A stretch of DNA of 64,000 nucleotides, from contig NZ_SPMY01000029.1 of NCBI RefSeq assembly GCF_012939955.1, positions 28,360 to 92,359 of the forward strand, read 5' to 3'. Shown here in pieces: positions 39,396 through 47,816 of the stretch. The DNA comes from Candidatus Accumulibacter phosphatis (lineage in GTDB: Bacteria; Pseudomonadota; Gammaproteobacteria; Burkholderiales; Rhodocyclaceae). The position numbers and the translations under genes are program-made. Each line of letters begins with the position of its first letter. The first letter of the stretch is position 1. The notes below the pieces were generated by a model that made no database searches, was not told the origin of the DNA, and saw only the letters and a program-made list of their open reading frames with translations.

Positions 39396-40332
39396 GCACC
39401 CGCTTCAGCTGCTCAATACCCCTGCCCGCATCCTTTCGAGCCGGCGACATTCTGGCTTTCCACCGCCGTGATGCGCAGGAAATTGCCGAACGCGTCACCG
39501 CCAGCTCCCTGCAAAAGGGCCTGTTCTGGGCGGCAGCGCCGGCCTGTCTCAGCATTCATTTCGCGGCAGACATGGCCACCGCCAAACTCGACATCGACGA
39601 CAGCGACGACAGCGACGACAGCGATGGCATCAGCAGCATCGCCGGCAACGCGGCCACGCGCAGCGAAGCCGCCTTCCAGGCCATGCTGCGCCGCATGCTC
39701 GGCCTGACGCAGGACATCGAGCAGTTCGCCAGCCATTATCACCAGCATCCACAGCTCGGCCCGCTGATTGCCGGCCATCCCGGTTTGCGCGTACCACTCA
39801 CGGCCACGCCCTTCGAAGCCTTGACCTGGGCGATTACCGGCCAGCAAATCAGCGTCAGGGCCGCCGTCTCGGTGCGGCGGAAACTGATTGTCGCGACCGG
39901 CCGGCGGCATTCGAGCGGTCTGTTTTGCTATCCGGAGGCCAGGCAGATCGCTGCACTGAGCGAGGATGACTTGCGGCGGGCCGGTTTCTCAATGAGCAAG
40001 ACGCGTAGCCTGCGCTCCCTTGCGCAAGGGGTGCTCAGCGGCAAGCTGCCGCTGGCCGCATGGCTGATGACGCTGCCAATCGACGAGATCCGCGAGCAGC
40101 TTCTCGGCGTGCCCGGGATCGGCCCGTGGACCGTCAACTACGCCCTGCTGCGCGGATTCGGCAACCTGGACGGATCGCTGCATGGCGACGTCGCCGTGCG
40201 CCGCAAACTGCAAGCGCTGCTCGCATCCCCGGAGAAAATCAGCGAAGCGCAAGCGCGCGACTGGCTGGCACCGTTCACACCCTGGCGAGCCTGGTCGCCG
40301 CCCACCTCTGGGCCATGCCCACGCGCACCTAG
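39392..40332 (+). CDS. alkA: AlkA-type DNA-3-methyladenine glycosylase II (one frameshift near the end)
   Basis: A ~313-residue base-excision glycosylase for alkylated purines. The helix-hairpin-helix and GPD loop are LLGVPGIGPWTVNYALLRG, with the catalytic Asp after GSLHGDVAVRR. Upstream is FEALTWAITGQQISVRAAVS. A short acidic Asp-Ser run (DIDDSDDSDDSDG) sits near residue 70 and is not typical. One base is missing near 40285-40288: PFTPWR should continue to SLVAAHLWAMPTRT and stop at 40332. Uncorrected, the frame runs open to 41620 and mimics a fusion with the Nudix gene. It is an operon with alkB. Confidence 0.87.
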
Positions 40333-40393
40333 CCCCTCGTGGGAGAGAGGCAAATGGTCACCAGCACAAGCCAAGCACTCGCCCCGTCGCGCC

Positions 40394-40876
40394 TCAAACA
40401 GCCACCGCAACCAATTCCGGCTTGAGCACCTCGACCAGTACCCGTGGCGCGATACCCACCAGATAACCGCGGCGGCCGCCGTTGATGTAGATCTTGTCGA
40501 GTTCGAGAATGCTGCGCTCGACATACACCGGCATCGCCTTGCGCGTACCAAAAGGGCTGGTGCCGCCAAGCAGGTAACCGGAGTGTCGATTGGCCACCGC
40601 CGGACTGCACGGCGAAATCGTCTTGACGCCGATATGACGCGCAAGCTGCCGGGTCGACACCTCACGATCGCCGTGCATGAGCACGATCAGCGGCCGCTTC
40701 CCGTCGTCTTCCATGACCAGCGTCTTGATCACCGCATGCTCAGCGATGCCCAACTCGCGGCAGCTGACGGCCGTGCCGCCCTGCTCTTCGTAGGCGTAAG
40801 GGTGATCAGTGAAAGCGACACGCGCCGCGCGCAAGACGCGCATGGCCTGCGTAACCGGGAGTTTTTCCTGCGACAT
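40394..40876 (-). CDS. ybaK: YbaK-type aminoacyl-tRNA deacylase
   Basis: A 160-residue trans-editing protein that hydrolyses Cys-tRNA(Pro). Motifs: KTLVMEDDGKRPLIVLMHGD, YLLGGTSPFGTRKAMPVYVE (the GGxSPxG loop) and INGGRRGYLVGI. It is convergent with alkA and divergent from the Nudix gene. A second, more distant YbaK-domain protein lies 0.9 kb away at 41795-42265. Confidence 0.9.
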   Translation of the reverse strand: MSQEKLPVTQAMRVLRAARVAFTDHPYAYEEQGGTAVSCRELGIAEHAVIKTLVMEDDGKRPLIVLMHGDREVSTRQLARHIGVKTISPCSPAVANRHSGYLLGGTSPFGTRKAMPVYVERSILELDKIYINGGRRGYLVGIAPRVLVEVLKPELVAVAV

Positions 40877-41005
40877 GGCCGAATTCTAAGCCGAGAGCAT
40901 CGCAGCGCACCAGACCACCGTCGCCTGGAGCGCTCGCTGCCGCAGTGGTCTTACTCGCCGAGTTCATCCACAATGGCCCAATGCAAAGCCAAGCCAAGCA
41001 AACCA

Positions 41006-41620
41006 ATGAAAGCAAGCATCCTGCACATCGACGCCGCCTACCGGGGTTTTTTTGAACTTCGTCGCCTCACCGTCGAGCACGATCTCTTTGACGGTGGCAG
41101 CAGCGGCCCGTTACTGCGGGAAGTCCTGCATCGAAGTGACGTCGCTGCTGCCCTCCTCTACGACGCCAGCACCGACAAGGTCGTGCTCGTGGAACAGTAT
41201 CGTGCGGGCGCGCACCTGGCGGGAGAAAACCCGTGGCTGATCGACATTGTCGCCGGCCGCATCGAGGCCGGGCAGACGCCCCTCGACACAATCCGGCGCG
41301 AAATCACGGAGGAATCAGGGCTGACGCCGACCGTCATCGTGCCCATCGGCATCTATCTCACGGCGCCACACCTGTCCAGCGAACACGTGCATCTCTATTG
41401 CGCGGCGGTGGATGCTGGCAACGTTGCCGGATGCCATGGCCTGGCGCACGAAGCTGAGGATACCCGTCCGCTCGTGCTGGCTCGCAGCGAAGCACTGGCG
41501 GCGATGGCAACGCAGCCCTTGTCCCTGTGGGCTGGCTTGGCGCTCGCCTGGCTTGGTAACGAGCAGCGGATCCCCCCCTCTCCCGCAGCCCCTCCCCCGC
41601 GAGGGGGGAGGGGAGCTTGA
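41006..41620 (+). CDS. Nudix hydrolase, ADP-ribose pyrophosphatase-like
   Basis: A 204-residue NudF-like hydrolase: YRGFFELRRLTVEHDLFDGG, then VLVEQYRAGAHL, then the Nudix box IVAGRIEAGQTPLDTIRREI, completed by TEESGL. In the box (GX5EX7REUXEEXGU) the first Glu is Gln here, while the REUXEE catalytic core is kept. The C-terminal ~20 residues (PPSPAAPPPRGGRGA) are encoded by a GC palindrome shared with sequence downstream, so the natural end may have been altered. ATG 41006 is used; 40970 would add 12 residues. Confidence 0.82.
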   Translation: MKASILHIDAAYRGFFELRRLTVEHDLFDGGSSGPLLREVLHRSDVAAALLYDASTDKVVLVEQYRAGAHLAGENPWLIDIVAGRIEAGQTPLDTIRREITEESGLTPTVIVPIGIYLTAPHLSSEHVHLYCAAVDAGNVAGCHGLAHEAEDTRPLVLARSEALAAMATQPLSLWAGLALAWLGNEQRIPPSPAAPPPRGGRGA

Positions 41621-41676
41621 CCGTGCGCGCGGTGGCGTTGATGGCTAGGCCCTCCCCCACGAGGGTTGAGGGGAGC
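41576..41676. repeat. Two GC-rich palindromic units (cccctcccccgcgagggg type)
   Basis: The sequence ccctcccccgcgaggggggagggg at 41588-41614 and a variant ccctcccccacgagggttgagggg at ~41652-41675 each fold on themselves. The first is read through by the Nudix gene's end. They resemble REP-type hairpins and may terminate transcription. Confidence 0.55.
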
Positions 41677-41794
41677 AGGTCACTGGCAGAACCGAGGCTT
41701 GCGATTACACGCTTGCGATTACATTACAGGTGGCCGTCCGGGTCGTTTGCCCGCGAAGACTTTGCTGCACGGCATGGCTGGCAGGGGAGACAGA

Positions 41795-42265
41795 TCAGGG
41801 AGTGGCCAGCCGGCAGACATCGACCCACTCGCCCTTGGTCACCGCCGCCAACTGTGCGGGACTGATCCGGATGGCCGTGTGGAGCGCACCGGCAGCGGGC
41901 AAGACCTCGTCGAAGTCCTGCAGCGATCGATCCAGATAGATCGCTAGTGGCTGCGCCAGAGCGAAGGGACAGACGCCGCCCACCGGGTGCCCGGTCAGCT
42001 CGACAACCTCATCCGGCGGCGACATTTTGCCTTTCCCGAAGGCCGCCCTGAACTTGCGGTTATCAATACGGGCATCACCGCGTGCCACGAGAATGATGAC
42101 CCGGCCATCCGCCAGGCGAAAAGCGAGCGTCTTGGCGATGCGACCAGGCTCGACGCCGTGCGCTTCGGCAGCCAAGGCAACCGTGGCGGTGCTGACTGCC
42201 AATTCGATGATCGGCAGATCCAGATCGCGGGCAGAAAAGAAATCACGTACGGATTGCAAGCTCAT
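41795..42265 (-). CDS. YbaK/EbsC-domain aminoacyl-tRNA deacylase-like protein
   Basis: A 156-residue YbaK-fold protein, divergent from the neighbouring ybaK. SLQSVRDFFSARDLDLPIIE, then GVEPGRIAKTLAFRLADGRV, a KFRAAFGKGKMSPPDEVVEL segment and GHPVGGVCPFAL (the GGxSPxG loop changed to GGVCP) place it in the PrdX/YeaK-like branch. It probably clears a mischarged tRNA of unknown identity. ATG 42265 is the start. The gene is alone. Confidence 0.82.
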   Translation of the reverse strand: MSLQSVRDFFSARDLDLPIIELAVSTATVALAAEAHGVEPGRIAKTLAFRLADGRVIILVARGDARIDNRKFRAAFGKGKMSPPDEVVELTGHPVGGVCPFALAQPLAIYLDRSLQDFDEVLPAAGALHTAIRISPAQLAAVTKGEWVDVCRLATP

Positions 42266-42885
42266 TGCGGGTCTCGTAAAGCACGCGCCAAGCCAGATGG
42301 GCGCGCGCCGGATATTAGCGGCCCAAGCTCCGCCCGGCAAGCCCTCGCCTTGTCCGCCCTGGAAGGCACGCATGCGATGCTTCAGATGCAAATCTCGACG
42401 GTGATGACCCTTGGCAACGATTTCAGTGCTTGGCGCCGCCCTCACCCCGATGCGAAAACACCTTGTCACCTTCTTCCATCCGCAAGATTGCCTTGACAGC
42501 GCCGATATTTCGCTGCTGAGGAGCCGCGCACTGCGACACCGGCGAGATCTTCCAACTGGCGGCGTGACTTTGTTGATCATCTCGGCAAGAATGACGGACA
42601 ACGCCAGCCCAACGCTTCACTACGGGGGCACGTGGAAATCTCGCTGCCGCTATCGCCGACAATCGAGGTGCTGAATCGGGCCTGAGCCTCTCGATACGTG
42701 CTCCGCCTGCCAGCGCTGGTGGAGCGAGGATGGCAACGGGAGTTTTGTCCCACGTTTTTTTGTCCCGGCTTCGGGCTCCCGGCGCCGGGATCGGCGAGGG
42801 ACGAGCGGCAAGCGGCAGAAATCACAGCAATGAACCGTAATGGCGTGCCGCGCACGCCGCCTATTAACAACAGGAGTAAATATTC
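42266..42885. other. Intergenic region with coding-like remnant
   Basis: About 620 bases. One plus frame from ~42500 to the TGA at 42683-42685 reads WRRDFVDHLGKNDGQRQPNA, then HVEISLPLSPTIEVLNRA, with a composition like a real C-terminus but no start or recognised domain. On the minus strand a frame ends EEGDKVFSHRGEGGAKH, also coding-like. A GC hairpin (gggctcccggcgccgggatc) lies at ~42776. I cannot name any of these; they may be gene fragments. Confidence 0.3.
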
Positions 42886-43641
42886 GTGGCCAAACAGTTA
42901 TTGATCTATGAAACGGCAGTGCCGGTTTCCGCGACGCGTCATGCCGGCGTGTCCCTGGAAGGGAGCGACAGCTATGCCTTCAGCGCGGCTATCAATGCCG
43001 TGCCGCTGACGGCAGTCGAGTTTCCGCGAGCCACGGCCGAGTACGCTGTCGTCTTTGCCGCCGACGGCGAGGAACTCATGCCGGTGGTGATACTCGGCAT
43101 ACGCAACGAACAAAACCTCTACCTGGCGCCGGACGGGCACTGGACGGCCGACTACATTCCGGCCTTTATCCGCCGCTATCCCTTCGTTTTTGCATCCACG
43201 GCCGACGGCAAATCGCTCACCCTGTGCATCGACGAGTCGCACCCCGGCGTGAACCGCGAAGGCCGCGGCAACGCCCTCTTCGGCGACGACGGCAAGCCGA
43301 CGCCCTACGTCGACAAGGTGCTCGAATTTCTCAAGGATTATCAGGCGCAATTCGAACGCACCCGGGTTTTCGGTCGCCGCCTCAAGGATCTCGGGCTGCT
43401 CGAACCGATGCAGGCGACCGTCAGCACGCCGAAGGGAGAGAAACTGAGCCTCGGCGGTTTCATGGTCGTCGGCCGCGACAAACTGCGCGCACTTTCCGGC
43501 GAGACCCTGCAGCAGCTCGTGAAGAGCGACGAGCTCGAGTTGCTGTACCTGCATCTGGCGTCCCTGCGCAACTTCAACACCGTCAAGGACCGCCTGGTCG
43601 GGACCCTCGCCGACGAGCAGCCAGCGACCGATGGCGCCTGA
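42886..43641 (+). CDS. SapC family protein
   Basis: A 251-residue protein of the SapC family, named after a gene beside S-layer loci; biochemical role unknown. Signatures: HAGVSLEGSDSYAFSAAINA, VPLTAVEFPRATAEYAVVFA, AFIRRYPFVFAST and CIDESHPGVNREGRGNALFG. No signal peptide is visible. It starts at GTG 42886 with caggag 11 bases upstream. It is a single gene followed by a short family-B trace. Confidence 0.88.
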   Translation: MAKQLLIYETAVPVSATRHAGVSLEGSDSYAFSAAINAVPLTAVEFPRATAEYAVVFAADGEELMPVVILGIRNEQNLYLAPDGHWTADYIPAFIRRYPFVFASTADGKSLTLCIDESHPGVNREGRGNALFGDDGKPTPYVDKVLEFLKDYQAQFERTRVFGRRLKDLGLLEPMQATVSTPKGEKLSLGGFMVVGRDKLRALSGETLQQLVKSDELELLYLHLASLRNFNTVKDRLVGTLADEQPATDGA

Positions 43642-43846
43642 TTCCGCCCTTCCCATTCGACCTTCCATATTGCCCCGTTAGCACGTTGCCCATTCCAAAT
43701 TCCCGCGCCTCCTCGCAATGACGGTAATGACGGTGGCTGCGGGAGAATGATGTCGGCAAGCGGGATGCCCGGCTGCCGCTCGCCTCACTTCGCCTCCTGA
43801 ACGGCGGCCTTCGGTTAATCGTTCTTTGCCTTGGGAACAAGCCCGC

Positions 43847-45094
43847 ATGTTGATCACTGCCGCATTCATTGTCCTGGTCTTCGGCTACAGCCTGGTGTCG
43901 CGCCGGCTGGAAAGCACGCCGCTTACCGCTCCCCTCCTGTTCACCGCGGCCGGTGTGCTGATGTTGCTCTTCCCGGCAGCGTCCAGGGAACTGTTCCTCG
44001 ACCGCAAGGCGCTGCTGCTGATCGCCGAAGTTGGCCTGGTGATGACCTTGTTCACCGACGCCTCGCACATCAGCCGCCGCGCCTTGCAGGACAATCACAG
44101 GTTGCCGGTGCGTTTGCTCAGCGTCGGCATGCTGCTCACCATACTGCTCGGGGCGGCGGCGGCGATGGTGTGCTTCGCCGGACTGTCGTGGTGGGAGGCC
44201 GGCATTCTCGCCGCGATTCTTGCGCCCACCGACGCCGGCCTCGGACAGATCATCGTCAACAGCCCGCGCGTGCCGGCACGCATACGGCAGGCGCTCAACG
44301 TCGAGGCAGGGCTCAACGACGGACTGGCGGTTCCCTTCCTGATGCTGTTCATTGCCCTTGCTGCCGCCATCGAGGAAGGCGTCGGCGCACGCAGCGTCCT
44401 GGCGCATTTTCTCCTCGAACAGATTGGCTACGGAACCGCGCTCGGACTGGCGATCGGGCTCGGCGGGGGTCTGCTGATGGGGCTGGCGCAGCGCCGGCAG
44501 TGGATGTCGCCCGAGCTTGGCCAGCTTGGCGTCGTGGCGATGCCGCTCCTGTGCATACTGGCCGCGGAGGAGTCCGGGGCGAGCATGTTCATCGCCGCCT
44601 TCGTGGCCGGCCTGGCGGCACAGGTCGGCTTCCCGAAAGTGGGGCGCCACAGTGTCGAGTTCACCGAAGGCTGGGGGCAGCTGTTCAATTGGTTCGTCTT
44701 CTTCCTGTTCGGATTGCTCTTCGCGCTCGACTGGCAGGATTTCACTCCGCTCATCGTCCTCTACGCAGTTCTCAGCCTGACGGTCGTGCGCATGCTGCCT
44801 GTCGCGCTGGCCGTCGCCGGCATTGGACTCAGTCGCGCAACGGTGCTTTTCCTCGGCTGGTTCGGCCCGCGCGGCCTGGCGTCGATCGTCCTCGGGCTGG
44901 TTTATCTGGAACAGCAGGCGAATCTGCCCGGCGAGAACACCATTCGTCTGGCGGTGATGGCTACCGTGCTGCTCAGCGTTGTCGCGCATGGTTTGAGCGC
45001 CAAGCCGGGCATCGAGCGCTACGCCCGCAGTTGCAACGCACTGCCAGCGGACGCCCCGGAACACGCAGCCATCAATACGCCGGTAGAGAAATGA
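43847..45094 (+). CDS. Na+/H+ antiporter-like cation:proton antiporter (CPA1/CPA2)
   Basis: A 415-residue inner-membrane antiporter with 11-12 hydrophobic helices. It shows LFTDASHISRRAL, AAILAPTDAGLGQIIVNS (the TDA motif of the unwound ion-binding helix), QALNVEAGLNDGLAVPFLML (E-x-x-x-N-D) and LGWFGPRGLASIVLGLVYLE. These match NhaP-type exchangers. No regulatory C-terminal domain is present. Start ATG 43847 has GGGA upstream. It would serve pH or Na+ homeostasis. Confidence 0.9.
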   Translation: MLITAAFIVLVFGYSLVSRRLESTPLTAPLLFTAAGVLMLLFPAASRELFLDRKALLLIAEVGLVMTLFTDASHISRRALQDNHRLPVRLLSVGMLLTILLGAAAAMVCFAGLSWWEAGILAAILAPTDAGLGQIIVNSPRVPARIRQALNVEAGLNDGLAVPFLMLFIALAAAIEEGVGARSVLAHFLLEQIGYGTALGLAIGLGGGLLMGLAQRRQWMSPELGQLGVVAMPLLCILAAEESGASMFIAAFVAGLAAQVGFPKVGRHSVEFTEGWGQLFNWFVFFLFGLLFALDWQDFTPLIVLYAVLSLTVVRMLPVALAVAGIGLSRATVLFLGWFGPRGLASIVLGLVYLEQQANLPGENTIRLAVMATVLLSVVAHGLSAKPGIERYARSCNALPADAPEHAAINTPVEK

Positions 45095-45240
45095 AATAGC
45101 GAAATAAGGAAATAGCAATCCGTCGAAGCCAGGCGGGCAGACGCAGCATTTGGCGCTCGCAGCCGGATCGGGACCAGGATCGGGATTGAATTCGGGTCGG
45201 CGAGCAGCCTCCTGGCGTCGCCCAAGCAGCGGCCAGCGGC

Positions 45241-45246
45241 TATAAT
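45241..45246 (+). promoter_or_regulatory. Consensus -10 box upstream of the SYLF lipoprotein gene
   Basis: A perfect TATAAT 62 bases ahead of the GTG at 45308, rare in this GC-rich sequence. No good -35 is found at 16-18 bases, so an activator or an extended upstream element may be needed. Confidence 0.45.
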
Positions 45247-45307
45247 ACCCTCCGCTTCTGGCCGCCCTGTTTTCTGCGACCCCCAAATCACCTAGCAAGG
45301 AACCCAC

Positions 45308-45907
45308 GTGAACAAACCTGCCCGACTCAAGCAGAACCTCGCCGCACTCTTTCTCGTCGCTTCACTTGGCGTGCTTTCCGCTTGCTCGAGCGTCGAGACG
45401 CAGCCCGAGTCACGCAATCTCGACAGCGCACAAATCAAGCAGGAGCGCAAAGAGACGCTGGCCATGGCGAAGACCGCGCTCGACAAGCTTTACGCAACGC
45501 AGCCCGACGCTCGTGCCGTCGTCACGGGCGCCGTCGGCTATGGCGTCTTCGACATCACCGTGGTCAACGCGCTCGTCGTCGTCGGCTCACGCGGCCCGGG
45601 CGTGATTTTCGACAATGCGACGGGCAAGCCAACCTATATGCAGGCGATTCGCGCCGGTACCGGTCCCGGTCTGGGCTACCAGACCATGTATCAAATCTTC
45701 GTCTTCAAGTCCGCGGCAGCACTCGATCAGTTCAAGATCGGCGGCAAGGCAGGCGGCGATGTCGGCGCGTCCGCGAGCGCCGGCTCGGCGGGAGGAACCA
45801 TCTCCTTCAATCCCTACATCGACGTCTACCAGTTGACCGAGAAGGGCTTCGCGCTGCAGGCCAACTGGGGTGCCGCAGCCTATTACGTCGATCCGGACCT
45901 GAACTGA
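45308..45907 (+). CDS. SYLF/YSC84-domain lipoprotein (1)
   Basis: A 199-residue exported protein. Lipoprotein signal: LFLVASLGVLSACSS (lipobox LSAC). The SYLF (Ysc84) domain follows: AVVTGAVGYGVFDITVVNAL, RGPGVIFDNATGKPTYMQAI, GTGPGLGYQTMYQIFVFKSA and GWxx-type end FALQANWGAAAYY. SYLF domains bind phosphoinositides or other lipids. It starts at GTG 45308 (caaggaacccac upstream). A second SYLF protein lies at 49561. Confidence 0.85.
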   Translation: MNKPARLKQNLAALFLVASLGVLSACSSVETQPESRNLDSAQIKQERKETLAMAKTALDKLYATQPDARAVVTGAVGYGVFDITVVNALVVVGSRGPGVIFDNATGKPTYMQAIRAGTGPGLGYQTMYQIFVFKSAAALDQFKIGGKAGGDVGASASAGSAGGTISFNPYIDVYQLTEKGFALQANWGAAAYYVDPDLN

Positions 45908-45956
45908 CTCGGCGACAAAGTCGATTCCTGTCCAGCGTACCCGGAGATGACGGCAA

Positions 45957-46511
45957 GTGAGTTCCCCTTCGTTCAATGATACTGATGTCGTGCTGCGCGA
46001 TGGACGTGCGGTACGCCTGCGTGCGATGCACTGTTCGGACGAGGGTGAACTCCTGCAATTCTTCGAGCGACTGGACCCGGAAACCCGCTATATGCGCTTC
46101 ATGCACCTGGTCAGCAAACCCGACGTGAAGCGCTTGCGCAGGGTGCTCGCATTCATTCCCGAGCGCTGCACCGGCATCGTCGCCACCATCCCGGCTGACG
46201 ATGGGATCGACGTCGTGGGCGGCAGCTCCCTGATGATTGGCCAGGATCCCGCGAACTGCGAATTCGCGGTCACCGTCACCGCCGCATACGCTCGAACCGG
46301 CCTTGGGCACACCCTGATGAGCGCGCTGATCGCTGCGGCGAAAGCGCGCGGACTGGTGGAAATGGAAGGTTTCGTGCTGCGCGCCAACACGGCGATGCTT
46401 CGGCTCGCCAACCGCCTCGGCTTCACGACCTCCGCCGATCCCGAAGATTTCTCGGTAGTCATCTGCCGACTACGGCTCGACGCGCCCGTCGATCGCCTCG
46501 CCCAAGCGTAA
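45957..46511 (+). CDS. GNAT family N-acetyltransferase
   Basis: A 184-residue acetyltransferase. DVVLRDGRAVRLRAMHCSDE opens the fold, then LDPETRYMRFMH, CEFAVTVTAAYARTGLGHTL (acetyl-CoA pyrophosphate loop, R/Q-x-x-G-x-G/A) and RLANRLGFTTS. The first half resembles the GNAT module found at the C-terminus of Pat-type protein acetyltransferases (RDGxxVxxRP). Its place beside pta-ackA makes protein acetylation linked to acetyl-phosphate metabolism conceivable. It starts at GTG 45957. Confidence 0.82.
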   Translation: MSSPSFNDTDVVLRDGRAVRLRAMHCSDEGELLQFFERLDPETRYMRFMHLVSKPDVKRLRRVLAFIPERCTGIVATIPADDGIDVVGGSSLMIGQDPANCEFAVTVTAAYARTGLGHTLMSALIAAAKARGLVEMEGFVLRANTAMLRLANRLGFTTSADPEDFSVVICRLRLDAPVDRLAQA

Positions 46512-46630
46512 AAAGCGTACAGCAATTAGAGCGAAGCGCGCGCCTGTGGAAGCCCACGCGGCTGAAGCGGGCAGCGCGGCTCGCTTTGCTGCTGGCAGTC
46601 GAGTCGCTAGCCGCGATCTTGCAACCCTGA

Positions 46631-47815
46631 TTACAGCCCGAGCACTTGGCAGGTGTGGCGGGCGATCATCAGCTCCTCGTTGGTCGGCACCACCCACGCG
46701 GAAACCTTGCTGTCGACGCTGCTGATGCGCGGACCGCCCTGCTCGTTGGCTGCCGGGTCGAGGTCGATGCCCAGCCATTTCGCCTTTTCGCAGACCAGGC
46801 GGCGGATATAGGCGCTGTTTTCGCCGATGCCGGCGGTGAATACGAAAGCGTCGATACCGCCGAGTACCGCTGCCAGCCCGCCGAGTTCGCGGCTGATGCG
46901 ATAGACGAAATGATCGATCGCCAGCCGCGCGCGTGGTGAGTCACTCTCCTGCAGTACGCGCATGTCGTTGCCGATGCCGGACAGGCCGAGCAGGCCGGAG
47001 CGCTTGTAGAGCATACTCTCGACGTCTCTGGCGCTCATCCCTTCCTGCTGCAGCAGATAGAGGATGATGCCCGGGTCCAGGTTGCCCGGTCGCGTACCCA
47101 TCAGCAGTCCGTCGAGGGCGGTGAAGCCCATCGAACTGCCGACGCTGCGACCGTTGTCGATCGCGCACATGCTGGCGCCGCTGCCGAGGTGTGCCACGAT
47201 CACACGTCCGCTGGCGATTTCCGGCGCCAGCTCCGGCAGAGTGGCCGCGATGTACTCATAGGACAGGCCATGGAAGCCATAACGCCGGATACCGCGCTCG
47301 TAATACTCATAGGGCAGACCATAGAGCTGTGCGACCGTCTCCTGCGTGCGGTGGAAAGCGGTATCGAAGCAGGCGACTTGCGGCAATTCGGGCCTGGCCT
47401 CTGCCACCGCCCGGATGGCCGCAAGATTGTGCGGCTGGTGCAACGGTGCCAGCGGCACGAAGGTAGCGAGCATCTCCATGGCCTGCGGCGTGAGCAGTAG
47501 CGGCGCCGAGTAATCCGGCCCGCCATGCACGACGCGGTGACCGACGCCGACCAGCTCCTGGCCTGAAAAGCGCGCGCGCAGCAGGGTGGCGATCGCCTGT
47601 AAAGCCTGTCCGTGGTTGGCGACTTCGCTCGTCGTCCACTGCTCATCGGCAATGACACTGCCGTCGGCACCCTTGGCTTTGAGTCGCGGTGCCGTGCCCA
47701 GCCCTTCGATCTGGCCGACGGCCATGGCACTGAGAAGACTCGCAGCGCCGACGTTAAAGATCGAGAATTTCAGGCTCGAGGAACCGGCGTTGAGGACCAG
47801 AATTCCGTTTCCCAT
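46631..47815 (-). CDS. ackA: Acetate kinase
   Basis: A 394-residue kinase interconverting acetate and acetyl phosphate with ATP. Motifs: ILVLNAGSSSLKFSIF, VGHRVVHGGPDYSAP, RYGFHGLSYEYIA, HLGSGASMCAI, GTRPGNLDPG and VFTAGIGENSAYIR. All catalytic positions are present. It starts one base after the stop of the upstream MaoC-Pta gene and is its operon partner. Confidence 0.96.
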   Translation of the reverse strand: MGNGILVLNAGSSSLKFSIFNVGAASLLSAMAVGQIEGLGTAPRLKAKGADGSVIADEQWTTSEVANHGQALQAIATLLRARFSGQELVGVGHRVVHGGPDYSAPLLLTPQAMEMLATFVPLAPLHQPHNLAAIRAVAEARPELPQVACFDTAFHRTQETVAQLYGLPYEYYERGIRRYGFHGLSYEYIAATLPELAPEIASGRVIVAHLGSGASMCAIDNGRSVGSSMGFTALDGLLMGTRPGNLDPGIILYLLQQEGMSARDVESMLYKRSGLLGLSGIGNDMRVLQESDSPRARLAIDHFVYRISRELGGLAAVLGGIDAFVFTAGIGENSAYIRRLVCEKAKWLGIDLDPAANEQGGPRISSVDSKVSAWVVPTNEELMIARHTCQVLGL

Positions 47816-47816
47816 T

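Noticed and set aside
39344..41620. Apparent 758-residue AlkA-Nudix fusion
   Set aside because: A one-base deletion near 40285 pushes alkA into a frame that happens to stay open antisense to ybaK. The AlkA end and Nudix start are both found at their normal places.
43583..45307. Minus-strand ORF of 574 codons opposite sapC end and the antiporter
   Set aside because: Low-complexity, Glu/Gln/Arg-rich antisense translation of membrane-protein codons.
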